Shown here one piece after another: positions 24,846 through 32,953 of a stretch of DNA of 64,000 bases. The notes under the pieces are model-generated. The model saw only the letters and a program-made list of their open reading frames with translations. It was not told where the DNA came from and made no database searches. The position numbers and the translations under genes were made by a program. Source of the stretch: Candidatus Solirubrobacter pratensis (GTDB lineage Bacteria; Actinomycetota; Thermoleophilia; Solirubrobacterales; Solirubrobacteraceae). Within the stretch, counting starts at the first letter, position 1. The number at the start of each line of letters is the position of its first letter. Where the stretch lies: the NCBI RefSeq assembly GCF_000425945.1, contig NZ_KE384481.1:186001-250000 (forward strand). Direction: 5' to 3'.

Positions 24846-26618
24846 CTGCGCGCCGTCCTGCTCGTCATCACCGCCCTGCTCGCCGCTCCCGCGGCGAGCA
24901 AGGCGGCCGCGTGTCCTCAGGGCGCGCGCTGCGCCAAGCTCAGCGTCCCGCTCGATCACTCAGGCGGCGCGCCGGGAGCGCTTCCCCTCGCCTACGCGGT
25001 GATGCCCGCCACCGGCACCTCGGTCGGCACGATCGTGTTCCTCAGCGGCGGGCCCGGCCAGTCGGCGATCCCGCTCACCCGCGACCTGACCGGACTGCTC
25101 GACCCGCTGCACCTCGACCACGACATCGTGTTCGTCGACCAGCGCGGCACGGGCGACTCGGGGGCGACGAAGTGCAAGGCGATCGACACGCCGGCGCGGG
25201 TCGCCGCGTGCGCGGCCAAGCTCGGCGACAAGCGCCCGTTCCTGAACACGACCGAGACCGCGCTGGACCTCGAGGACCTGCGCGTCGCGCTGGGCGTGGA
25301 CAAGCTGACGCTGCTCGCCGTCTCCTACGGGACCAAGGTCGCGGGCGAATACGCGCGCCGCTTCCCGCAGCACACCGCCGGGCTGATCCTCGACTCGCCG
25401 GTGCCGGTCGGGCAGCTCGACGGCACGTTCGAGCTGCGCCAGCTGGGCATGCCCCGGCTGCTGCGGGACGCATGCGCGACGAACCCGTGCCGGCGCTCGA
25501 TCCCCGATCCGGCGGCGGCGCTGCGCGCCGCGGTGCTGCGCGTCCAGCGCGCCCCGGTCAGCGGCCCGGCGGTCTCCAGGACCGGCCGGGTACGGAGCGA
25601 GAAGGTCGGCGAGGACTCGCTCTACGGCGCGCTGCTCGCGGGCGACGCGAGTCCGCTCGTGCGCGTCTTCCTCCCGGCCGCGGTCGCCTCGCTGGCGAAG
25701 GGCGACGCCGCGCCGCTGCTGCACCTCACGAGCCTGCTCGCGAGCGGCTCCGAGCAGGACGAGAGCGACGGGATCAACGCGGCGCGACTGCTGGCGACGA
25801 CGTGCATCGAGTCCCACCTGCCGTGGGCGCCCGACTCGCCGCTCCCCGGCCGCACGGACGCCTGGCAGGCCTACCTCGCCGCCAACGCGACGCCGTTCGC
25901 CCCCTTCCGGCCGCAGACCGTCGCGCCGTTCTCGGCCGCCTCGCTGTGCGCCGCCTGGCCGCCGACGCCCGCCCCGCAGGGCGTGCCCGCGCCGGGGCCG
26001 GACGTGCCCGCGCTCGTGATCTCGGGCCGCGCGGACCTGCGCACGCCGAGTGAGGACGCGCGCCGGATCGCGGCCGAGTACCCGCACGCACGGTTCCTCA
26101 GCGTGCCCGGCGCCGGCCACTCCGTGATCACCACCGACACGTCCGGCTGCGCGCTGAAGGCGGTCGTCGCGTTCGTGAACGGACGCGGCGTGTCCAAGTG
26201 CAAGGGCGGCGCGCTCGACGTCGGCGCGGTCGAGTACCTTCCCGCGACGCCGGGCGCGCTCGCCCGCACGCGGCTGCCGGGGCGCGCGGGCCGCACGCTG
26301 ACCGGCGTCAGGCTCACGATCGAGAACGTCGCGCTCGACTCGCTCGTCGGCGGCACGCTGCTCGCCGACGCGAAGAGCACGGTGCGGCTGCCGGGCCTAC
26401 GCGGCGGCCACACGACGATCAAGGGCGGCCGCATCACGCTGCGGCGCGTCGAGTGGTTCCGCGGGCTGCGCATCTCGGGCTTCATCGACGACAACGGCGA
26501 GCGCGGCCGGCTGATCGTCGGCGGGCCGGCGGCGAGCGGCGGGACGCTCGTACTGAAGGGCGACGCGATCGCGGGCTCGCTCGGCGGTCACCCCGTCCGG
26601 GCGTCGGACTTCAAGTGA
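24843..26618 (+). CDS. Exported alpha/beta hydrolase, tripeptidyl-aminopeptidase-like (S33 family)
   Basis: This 591-aa protein has a signal peptide ending AAPAASKAAA. The oxyanion strand FLSGGPGQSAIPL, the DQRGTGDSG turn and the nucleophile Ser161 in LLAVSYGTKVAGEYARRFP are clear. The C-terminal part carries the TAP-like segment LVISGRADLRTPSEDAR (Asp) and GAGHSVITT (His), completing the triad. Residues ~470-591 form an extra beta-rich tail ending GSLGGHPVRA. Secreted S33 enzymes remove N-terminal tripeptides or proline-linked residues; the substrate here is open. It is a tandem duplicate of the pseudogene upstream. Confidence 0.88.
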   Translation: MLRAVLLVITALLAAPAASKAAACPQGARCAKLSVPLDHSGGAPGALPLAYAVMPATGTSVGTIVFLSGGPGQSAIPLTRDLTGLLDPLHLDHDIVFVDQRGTGDSGATKCKAIDTPARVAACAAKLGDKRPFLNTTETALDLEDLRVALGVDKLTLLAVSYGTKVAGEYARRFPQHTAGLILDSPVPVGQLDGTFELRQLGMPRLLRDACATNPCRRSIPDPAAALRAAVLRVQRAPVSGPAVSRTGRVRSEKVGEDSLYGALLAGDASPLVRVFLPAAVASLAKGDAAPLLHLTSLLASGSEQDESDGINAARLLATTCIESHLPWAPDSPLPGRTDAWQAYLAANATPFAPFRPQTVAPFSAASLCAAWPPTPAPQGVPAPGPDVPALVISGRADLRTPSEDARRIAAEYPHARFLSVPGAGHSVITTDTSGCALKAVVAFVNGRGVSKCKGGALDVGAVEYLPATPGALARTRLPGRAGRTLTGVRLTIENVALDSLVGGTLLADAKSTVRLPGLRGGHTTIKGGRITLRRVEWFRGLRISGFIDDNGERGRLIVGGPAASGGTLVLKGDAIAGSLGGHPVRASDFK

Positions 26619-26646
26619 ACCGCGGTGGCGGCGCCGGACTGAGGAG

Positions 26647-26661
26647 TAGCCTCGCTCCATG
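26647..26661 (+). promoter_or_regulatory. Leaderless promoter -10 of the aminotransferase gene
   Basis: TAGCCT (26647-26652) is followed by exactly 6 nt and the ATG at 26659. GAGGAG lies too far upstream (15 nt) to act as a Shine-Dalgarno. Confidence 0.5.
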
Positions 26662-28029
26662 TCCGCCACCCTGCCGTCCGCCGACGTCGTGAACGCGCTG
26701 ATGGAGCGACAGCGAGCGCGCTACCGCGAGCGCACCGCGCGCTCGGCCGAGTACTTCGCACGCGCCGGGAAAGTGATGCCGGGCGGGGTGCCGTCCCAGT
26801 TCCAGAAGAACGATCCGTGGCCGGTGTACCTCGAGCGCGGCACCGGCGCGCAGGTGTGGGACGTCGACGGCAACGAGTACCTGGACTTCCACAACGGCTT
26901 CGGCGTGATGTGCGTCGGGCATGCGAACCCGGCGATCGCGCGCGCAGTACGGGAGCGGATGGAGCTCGGCACGCACTTCGCGGCGCCGACCGAGGGCTCG
27001 ATCGTCGTGGCCGAGGAGCTGCGCCGCCGCTGGGGGCTGCCGCGCTGGCGCTTCACGAACTCCGGCACGGAGTCGACGATGGATGCCGTCCATCTCGCGC
27101 GAGGCGCGACGGGCCGCGACGTGATCGTCAAGATCGAGGGCACCTACCACGGCCACCACGACGCCGTAATGGTGTCGGTCAAGCCGCCGCCGTCGGCGAT
27201 GGGTCCGCGCTCGCGGCCGGCCTCGGTGGCGTACGGGCTCGGCTACGCCCCGGGGACCGAGGAGGCCACGCGCGCGGTGCCGTTCAACGACGCGGACGCG
27301 CTCGGCGCGCTGTTGGACGAGCTCGACGGGCGGGTGGCCGGCGTGATCATGGAGCCGGCGATGATGAACATCAACATCGTTCCGCCCGTCGACGGCTATC
27401 TGGCCCGCGTGCGCGAGCTGACCCGCGCGGCGGGCGCGATCCTGATCTTCGACGAGGTCAAGACCGGCGCGGCGGTGGCGGCCGGAGGCGCGACGGAGCT
27501 GTTCGGCGTGCGGCCCGACGTCGTGTGCCTGGCCAAGGCGATCTGCGGCGGGCTGCCGGGCGGCGCGGTCGGCATGACGGAGGAGCTGGGCGAGCTGGTC
27601 GCCTCCGGGGCCGTGCGCCAGCAGGGCACCTTCAACGGCAACCCGCTGACGATGGCGGCGGCGCAGGCGACGCTCCTGGACGTGCTCACGCCGTCGGCCT
27701 ACGAGCGCCTGCACGCGGCGAACGCGCGGTTGATGGCCGGCTGCGACCGCGTGATCGCCGAGTACGGGCTGCCCGCGCACACCGTCGGCCTCGGCTCCAA
27801 GGGCTGCGTCGTGATGTCGCCGGAGCCGGTGCTCGAGTACCGCGACTACGTGACGAGCATCCATCACGAGCTGACCAACCTGGCGTGGCTCTATCACATG
27901 AACAACGGCATCTTCATGACGCCGGGCGAGGATGAGGAGTGGACGCTGTCGGTGCTGCACACCGACGAGCACCTCGATCGCTACGTGGAGGTCTTCGACG
28001 TCTTCGCCCGGGAGGTCACCGCCGCCTGA
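26659..28029 (+). CDS. Class III PLP-dependent aminotransferase
   Basis: This 456-aa protein has the fold-type I class III pattern: VWDVDGNEYLDFHNGFGVMCVGHANPAI, FTNSGTESTMDAVHLARGATGR, the cofactor-contacting EGTYHGHHD, EPAMMNINIVPP, FDEVKTG and the Schiff-base Lys293 in VCLAKAICGGLPGGAVG. The GSAM-like elements (VPSQFQ, TESTMDA) resemble glutamate-1-semialdehyde aminomutase relatives, but the enzyme is probably an omega-amino-acid or beta-amino-acid transaminase. The amino donor cannot be deduced. It stands alone between two exported-enzyme genes and has a leaderless-type promoter. Confidence 0.88.
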   Translation: MSATLPSADVVNALMERQRARYRERTARSAEYFARAGKVMPGGVPSQFQKNDPWPVYLERGTGAQVWDVDGNEYLDFHNGFGVMCVGHANPAIARAVRERMELGTHFAAPTEGSIVVAEELRRRWGLPRWRFTNSGTESTMDAVHLARGATGRDVIVKIEGTYHGHHDAVMVSVKPPPSAMGPRSRPASVAYGLGYAPGTEEATRAVPFNDADALGALLDELDGRVAGVIMEPAMMNINIVPPVDGYLARVRELTRAAGAILIFDEVKTGAAVAAGGATELFGVRPDVVCLAKAICGGLPGGAVGMTEELGELVASGAVRQQGTFNGNPLTMAAAQATLLDVLTPSAYERLHAANARLMAGCDRVIAEYGLPAHTVGLGSKGCVVMSPEPVLEYRDYVTSIHHELTNLAWLYHMNNGIFMTPGEDEEWTLSVLHTDEHLDRYVEVFDVFAREVTAA

Positions 28030-28051
28030 TGCATTGAATGCGCTACAGGCG

Positions 28052-28066
28052 TAATTTGGTGCGATG
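28052..28066 (+). promoter_or_regulatory. Leaderless promoter -10 of the M1 peptidase gene
   Basis: TAATTT (28052-28057) is followed by 6 nt and the ATG at 28064. No Shine-Dalgarno is seen. It is the most AT-rich hexamer of the local series. Confidence 0.55.
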
Positions 28067-29605
28067 CGACGTCCATTCGTGCTCGCGCTCGCGGTGCTGG
28101 CGATCCTCGCCGCGCCGGCTCGCGCCGCTTCGCCGTCTCCCGGGGCCGCCGGCCTCGGCGACCGTCTGTTCCCCCAGCTCGGCAACGGGGGCTACGACGC
28201 GCTGCACTACGACCTCGACCTGCGTTACGCGACGAGCGCCCCGTCGCAAGCGGTCGACGGCACCGTGACGATGCTCGCGCGGGCGAGCCAGTCGCTGTCG
28301 AGCTTCGATCTCGACTTCGCCGGCCAGAGCGTCGGCAGCGTGGCCGTGGACGGGAAGCCCGCCGCGTGGCGGCGCGACGGCGAGGACATCGTGATCACGC
28401 CGCGCAAGCCGCTGCGCGCCGGCGCGAGGTTCCTCGTCACCGTCGCGAACTACACCGCCGTGCCGACCGAGCCGGATCCGGCCGACGGGGCGACCGAGGC
28501 GTTCTTCGTCCACTCCGCCGGCTCCGCCACCGCGGGGCAGCCGAACTGGGCGCACTACTTCCTGCCGTCCAACGACCATCCGCGCGACAAGGCGACGTTC
28601 GACATCCGCTTCGACGTGCCGGCCGGGCAGACCGCGGTCGCCAACGGCGTGCTCGCGGCGAAGTGGACCGACCGCGGGCGCGCGCACTTCATCTACGTCC
28701 AGCGCCAGCCGATGGCGACCGAGCTGATTCAGCTCGCCGTCGGCCAGTACGACGTGACGAACCTCGGCGTCCACTCAGGCGTGTTCCTGCGCGACGTCAC
28801 CGCGAAGCCGATTACGGCCCGCATCAACCCGCTGCTCGATGTGACGCCGGCGCAGATCGACTGGATGCAGGCCCGCGTCGGGTCGTACCCATTCGACACC
28901 TACGGCTCGCTCGTCGTCGAGGCCGACCTCGGGTTCGCGCTCGAGACGCAGACGCTCGAGCTGATCGACACGTCCTGGTTCGACGACTACTCGCAGGGCG
29001 TGTGGGAGCCGACGCTCTTGCACGAGATGTCGCACATGTGGTTCGGCGACAGCGTCGCCCCGTACTCCTGGAGCGACCTGTGGCTCAACGAGGGCCACGC
29101 GAGCTGGTACGAGTTCCTCTACGCGGAGGAGAAGGGCGAGCTCGCCGACGACACGGAGGGCTACCCCGACGACACCGGCTACGCCAGCGTCGACGACCTG
29201 ATGCGCGCGGTCTACGCGCACGGGGACCAGTGGCGCGCGGACGACGGGCCGGTGGCCGCGCCCAAGAGCGCCGACACGCTCTTCAGCTTCCAGGTCTACC
29301 ACGGCGGCGCGCTCGTGCTCTACGCGCTCCGGCAGGTCGTCGGCGCGGCGACGTTCCAGCGGATCGAGCGCGCGTGGCTGCAGCGCTACGAGGGCCGCTC
29401 CGCGAGCACTGACGACTTCATCGCCCTGGCGTCGCAGGTGTCGGGTCGCGACCTGACGGGCTTCCTGCGCGACTGGCTCTACGGGACCAAGACGCCGCCG
29501 ATGCCGGGCCATCCCGACTGGACGGTGGACCCGGTCGCGGCGCCGGCGCCCGCGCCGACCGCGCTGTCGGCGCCGCTGTCGCCGAGGCACCCGAGGCTGA
29601 AGTAG
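28064..29605 (+). CDS. Exported M1-family metallopeptidase
   Basis: This 513-aa protein has a signal peptide (MRRPFVLALAVLAILAAPARA) and the gluzincin site HEMSHMW with His320, Glu321, His324 and the third zinc ligand Glu343 in DLWLNEGHASWYE, giving HExxH-x18-E. The beta-sandwich N-domain (YDALHYDLDLRYA) is typical of M1 enzymes. The usual GAMEN substrate motif is replaced by ALETQT, which keeps the Glu, as in the shorter extracellular actinobacterial members. It lacks the long C-terminal helical domain of aminopeptidase N. Likely role: aminopeptidase digestion of peptides outside the cell. Confidence 0.92.
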   Translation: MRRPFVLALAVLAILAAPARAASPSPGAAGLGDRLFPQLGNGGYDALHYDLDLRYATSAPSQAVDGTVTMLARASQSLSSFDLDFAGQSVGSVAVDGKPAAWRRDGEDIVITPRKPLRAGARFLVTVANYTAVPTEPDPADGATEAFFVHSAGSATAGQPNWAHYFLPSNDHPRDKATFDIRFDVPAGQTAVANGVLAAKWTDRGRAHFIYVQRQPMATELIQLAVGQYDVTNLGVHSGVFLRDVTAKPITARINPLLDVTPAQIDWMQARVGSYPFDTYGSLVVEADLGFALETQTLELIDTSWFDDYSQGVWEPTLLHEMSHMWFGDSVAPYSWSDLWLNEGHASWYEFLYAEEKGELADDTEGYPDDTGYASVDDLMRAVYAHGDQWRADDGPVAAPKSADTLFSFQVYHGGALVLYALRQVVGAATFQRIERAWLQRYEGRSASTDDFIALASQVSGRDLTGFLRDWLYGTKTPPMPGHPDWTVDPVAAPAPAPTALSAPLSPRHPRLK

Positions 29606-29615
29606 GCCTGATCAC

Positions 29616-29643
29616 GGCCCGCCGCCGGTCCGGGCGGCGGGCC
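29616..29643 (+). terminator. Terminator hairpin after the M1 peptidase gene
   Basis: An 11-bp perfect stem (GGCCCGCCGCC 29616-29626, GGCGGCGGGCC 29633-29643) with a 6-nt loop begins 11 nt after the stop codon. Confidence 0.7.
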
Positions 29644-29649
29644 GGCGGG

Positions 29650-30190
29650 CCCTTTGCGCGGCGCTCGTTTGCCGCGGCTCCGCGCCCGCGTCTCGTTTGC
29701 CGCCGCGGTCCCGCCGCCCACCCGCCCGCGATCTCTCTCCCGCCGCCGCGGTCCCGCGCCACCCGGCCCGCGATCTCTCTCCGCCGCCGCGGTCCCGCGC
29801 CACCCCGCCCGCGATCTATCTCCCGCCACCGCGGTCCCGCGGCACCCCGCCCGCGATCTCTCTCCGCTAGCCGCGGTCCCGCGCCCCGGGGCGCGATCTC
29901 TCGTCGCCGCGACCCCGCCCGTGACCTCTCTCCGCCGCCGCCGCGGTCCCGCGCCACCTGCGCGCGCGACCTCTCATCGCCGGCGTCCCGCACCACCCCG
30001 TCCGCGATCTCTCCGCCGCCGCCGCGATCCCGCGCCACCCCCCGCCCGCGACCTCTCGTCGCCGCCGCGGTCCCGCGGCACCCCGCCCGCGATCTCTCGT
30101 CGCGGCCGCGATCCCGCGCCACCTGCGCGCGCGATCTCTCCCGCAGCCCGCGGTCCCGCGCCATCTGCGCGCGACCTCTCTCCGCCCCGC
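29650..30190. repeat. Degenerate tandem array of ~40-bp GC-rich units
   Basis: About twelve imperfect units of roughly 38-45 bp follow one another. Each has a GCGATCTCTC-like or GCGACCTCTC-like box, then CCGCCGCCGCGGTCCCGCG and a short C-rich end (CACCCCGCC or CACCTGCGC). Unit lengths and bases vary, and no unique spacers separate them, so this is a minisatellite and not a CRISPR. The array has strong strand asymmetry (pyrimidine-rich on the plus strand). No credible gene overlaps it. Confidence 0.85.
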
Positions 30191-30232
30191 CGGCGAGTGA
30201 GCGCCCGCGCGCCAAAACGATCACCCGCTCGA

Positions 30233-30283
30233 GGGGGTGCGTCACGTTTGTCAAGTATGCGTTGACAAACGCGACACACCCCC
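30233..30283. repeat. 22-bp inverted repeat with 7-nt loop
   Basis: The arms 30233-30254 and 30262-30283 pair at 20 of 22 positions. The inner ten (CGTTTGTCAA / TTGACAAACG) are perfect, and the outer parts are GGGGGTG and its complement. It stands just beyond the 40-bp array in a stretch without genes. It could be an operator, a mobile-element end pair or a strong transcript hairpin; nothing nearby decides between them. Confidence 0.8.
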
Positions 30284-30669
30284 CGACGGATTCGGTCCTT
30301 CGCGATCGATCGTGGTCGAATCGCGCGCAATCTTTGATCGAACGCGCTCGCGCGAAGCCCCTGCGCGTCCCCAACGGACCGGGTTGGACCGGCTCCCCCT
30401 CACCAGCGCAGTTCCGATCCCTGGCGAGCCGTTCGCGCGCACCGTCCGCGCCGCCGGTGAGGGTCACGCCGCGAGCGCGAGGCGCCTAGCCGCGGGCGGC
30501 TTCCACAGGCGGCCGCGCGGTGAGACCGGGCCGGCGGCGTCGCGGAGAGCGCCTGCGGCGGCCCCCGCGGCGGCGCAACGAGCGCGGCGAAGCGGCATCG
30601 CGAGGCCGCCTGTAGCCGCCAGGCGGGCGTCACGCGACTCACCGCGCCGGCGGCCGGAGAGCCTCCCAA
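30284..30669. other. Gene-free stretch
   Basis: No reading frame in this stretch has a recognisable protein pattern or start signal. It begins slightly AT-richer (around 30300-30360, with several GATC-containing short dyads) and becomes GC-rich again. I see no RNA gene in it. Confidence 0.5.
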
Positions 30670-30694
30670 CCTAAATGCCTCAGAGGTCTTTAGG
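30670..30694. repeat. Short near-perfect palindrome
   Basis: The arms CCTAAATGCCTC (30670-30681) and GAGGTCTTTAGG (30683-30694) around a single central A pair at 10 of 12 positions plus one G-U. It is AT-richer than its surroundings. It may be an operator half of a lost promoter; no function is evident. Confidence 0.5.
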
Positions 30695-30843
30695 GCAGCG
30701 ATCGCGGCTCCGCGGGGTCTCGCTGGCGTGGGCGCACCGAGAGCCGTGCCGGCGCGTCGCGGAGACGGCCCGCAGCCGCGGCCGGCGCGAAGCCCCGCCG
30801 CCCGCCGGGGCTCGCGCGCGAGCCCGCGGTGCGCGCGCGCAGC

Positions 30844-30865
30844 GGGTGTACCCGCGCGTACACCC
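30844..30865. promoter_or_regulatory. Inverted repeat upstream of the exported-protein pseudogene
   Basis: GGGTGTAC (30844-30851) and GTACACCC (30858-30865) are perfect 8-bp arms with a 6-nt spacer, 36 bp before the ATG at 30902. The position suits an operator or an attenuating hairpin for that gene. Confidence 0.4.
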
Positions 30866-30901
30866 TCGGCGGACGGGTGGGCGTGGCGGTTGGCTCGGCC
30901 G

Positions 30902-31490
30902 ATGACGCTTCGCCGGTCCCTCTCCGCCGCGCTGCTGTCCGGCGCGGTGCTCCTCCTCCCCACCGCCGCGGCTCACGCCGACGTGCTCTCCGCCGGCGGC
31001 GACGGGCTCGCGCCCGACGGCAGCGCCTCCCCCGCGCAGCCGCTCGGCTCTCCCGGCGGCATCCAGCCCGCCGAGCTCGAGCCGCCGGCCGTGACCGCGC
31101 TGTCCGACGGCTTCCTCGCCGGGTGGGCGGCGAGCAGGTGCTCGCGGCGCACGCCGGGCCGGGCGCGAGCTTCGGCGCACCCGTGCGCGTGGGCGAGGTG
31201 ACGGACTTCGCCTGGCCGGCCGAGCTGACGTCCGGCGCCGGCGGCACCGCGGCCTTGGCGTGGGCGCTCGAGCACCCGCGGCCGGACAAGCAGGGCCTGT
31301 TCGCGACCGCCCAGCTCGCCCGCTACGCGGACGGCGCCTGCAGCGCCCCGGCGACGCTCTCGGACCCGCCCAGGAGGCGCTCGCGGCGACGCCCGCGCCG
31401 GCGGCCGACGGCACCGCAGCGGTCGCCTGGATGCAGACGCCGACGGGCGGCGGCATGGGCGACATCCTCGCCGCGATCGCGCGGCGCTGA
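30902..31490 (+). pseudogene. Frameshifted exported-protein remnant
   Basis: ATG 30902 opens a good signal peptide (MTLRRSLSAALLSGAVLLLPTAAAHA). The mature part begins DVLSAGGDGLAPDG and reaches FLAGWAA, after which the frame shifts at about 31125. The coding pattern continues in a second frame (VLAAHAGPGASFGAPVRVGEVTDFAWPAELTSG) and shifts again near 31370 to a third (EALAATPAPAADGTAAVAWMQTP...DILAAIARR), which stops at 31490. The recurring G-T-A-A-x-A-W stretches look like blades of a secreted propeller-type protein. Two frame breaks within 600 bp argue for decay rather than one sequencing error. Confidence 0.65.
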
Positions 31491-31498
31491 ACGCCCGG

Positions 31499-31526
31499 CC
31501 GGCGGGCGAAGCCACCCGCCCGCCGG
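31499..31526 (+). terminator. Terminator-like hairpin after the exported-protein pseudogene
   Basis: A perfect 10-bp stem (CCGGCGGGCG 31499-31508, CGCCCGCCGG 31517-31526) with an 8-nt loop lies 9 nt after the last stop codon of the pseudogene and before the permease promoter. Confidence 0.65.
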
Positions 31527-31552
31527 TCGATCGCGTCCGCCGGAATGCGCGC

Positions 31553-31567
31553 TAGCGTTCGGCCATG
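31553..31567 (+). promoter_or_regulatory. Leaderless promoter -10 of the NCS2 permease gene
   Basis: TAGCGT (31553-31558) is followed by exactly 6 nt and the ATG at 31565, without a Shine-Dalgarno. Confidence 0.5.
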
Positions 31568-32953
31568 GCGACCACCACGTCGGCATCGAGCCCGTTCCTC
31601 GAGCGCCGGTTCAAGATCAGCGAGCGTGGTTCGACGGTCCGGACAGAGGTCCTGGGCGGCGTCGTGACCTTCCTGACGATGGCCTACATCGTCTTCGTGA
31701 ACCCGGCGATCCTGTCGGCCGCCGGGCTGCCGTCAGGCGCCGTGACGGTGGCGACCGCGCTCGCCGCGGCCGTCTTCACGGCGATCATGGGGCTCGCCAC
31801 GAACCTGCCGTTCGCGCTCGCCTCCGGGCTCGGCCTCAACGCGGTCGTCGCCTTCGACCTGGTCCTCGGCCGCAAGCTCGCGTGGCCGGTCGCCATGTCG
31901 TGCGTCGTGATCGAGGGCCTGGTCGCGGTGGTGCTCGTGCTCGCCGGCCTGCGCGAGGCGATCATGCGCGCGATCCCGCACGAGATCAAGCTCTCGATCG
32001 GCGTCGGCATCGGCCTGTTCATCGCGCTCGTCGGCTTCCGCGACGCCGGCATCACGGTCAACAACGAGGCGACCGGGATCGGCCTCGGCGTGCTCACCGG
32101 CGGGCCGCCGATGATCGCGCTCGGCGGCCTGCTCGTCACGATCGTCCTGACGGCGCGCAGGGCCAGAGGAGCGATCCTGATCGGGATCTTCACCGCGACG
32201 GCGCTGGGCCTGATCTTCGGCGTCCTCGACGGCCCGGACAAGATCGCGGAGATCCCCAAGTCCGGCTCGTTCTCGACGATCGGCGACGCGCTGGACCCGA
32301 GCAACCTCGCCGACGCGCTCACCTGGGCGCTCGTGCCGGTGATCTTCGTCCTCTTCATGAGCGACTTCTTCGACACCGTGGGCACCGCCGTCGCCGTCTC
32401 CAGCGCGGGCGGGATGCTGGACGAGAACGGCCAGGTGCCTAAGCTCAAGCGGCTGCTGCTGGTCGACTCCGCCGCGGCCGCAGGCGGCGGCGCGATGGGC
32501 GTCTCCAGCGTGACGACCTACGTCGAGTCGGGCGCCGGCGTGTCCGAGGGCGCGCGCACAGGCCTCGCGAGCCTCGTGACCGCCGCCCTGTTCCTGCTCA
32601 CGATCTTCTTCGTGCCGCTGATCGCCGTCGTCGCCCAGGGCGTGCAGGTCGGCGACGCGACGATCCATCCCGCCGTCGCGCCCGCCCTGATCATGGTCGG
32701 CTATCTGATGCTGCGGCTCGTCGCCGAGATCGACTGGTCGCGCCCCGAGGCCGGGATCCCGACGTTCTTCGTGATCGCCGGCGTCCCGCTGACGTTCTCG
32801 ATCAGCGCCGGCATCGGTCTCGGCGTGCTGGCCTACGTGGCGGTGATGGCCGCCACGAATCGCGCCCGTCAGGTCCACCCGCTGATGTGGGCGCTCGTCC
32901 CGCTGTTCCTGGCGTTCTTCGCCTCCAACTGGCTCGAGGCGCACGTGTTCTGA
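31565..32953 (+). CDS. NCS2-family purine permease, AzgA/PbuG-like
   Basis: This 462-aa protein has about thirteen to fourteen hydrophobic segments. The start RFKISERGSTVRTEVLGGVVTFLTMAYIVFVNPAIL, the ASGLGLNAVVAF segment, the substrate-contact FMSDFFDTVGTAVAVSSAGGMLDENG and GVSSVTTYVESGAGVSEGARTGLAS are hallmarks of the AzgA/PbuG branch, which takes up adenine, guanine and hypoxanthine with protons. Which purine is preferred cannot be told. It lies alone, with its 3' end overlapped by the convergent mgtC-like gene. Confidence 0.94.
   Translation: MATTTSASSPFLERRFKISERGSTVRTEVLGGVVTFLTMAYIVFVNPAILSAAGLPSGAVTVATALAAAVFTAIMGLATNLPFALASGLGLNAVVAFDLVLGRKLAWPVAMSCVVIEGLVAVVLVLAGLREAIMRAIPHEIKLSIGVGIGLFIALVGFRDAGITVNNEATGIGLGVLTGGPPMIALGGLLVTIVLTARRARGAILIGIFTATALGLIFGVLDGPDKIAEIPKSGSFSTIGDALDPSNLADALTWALVPVIFVLFMSDFFDTVGTAVAVSSAGGMLDENGQVPKLKRLLLVDSAAAAGGGAMGVSSVTTYVESGAGVSEGARTGLASLVTAALFLLTIFFVPLIAVVAQGVQVGDATIHPAVAPALIMVGYLMLRLVAEIDWSRPEAGIPTFFVIAGVPLTFSISAGIGLGVLAYVAVMAATNRARQVHPLMWALVPLFLAFFASNWLEAHVF

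Noticed and set aside
29650-30190. Possible CRISPR array
   Set aside because: The units are degenerate and directly adjacent, there are no unique spacers of constant length, and no cas genes are in the window.
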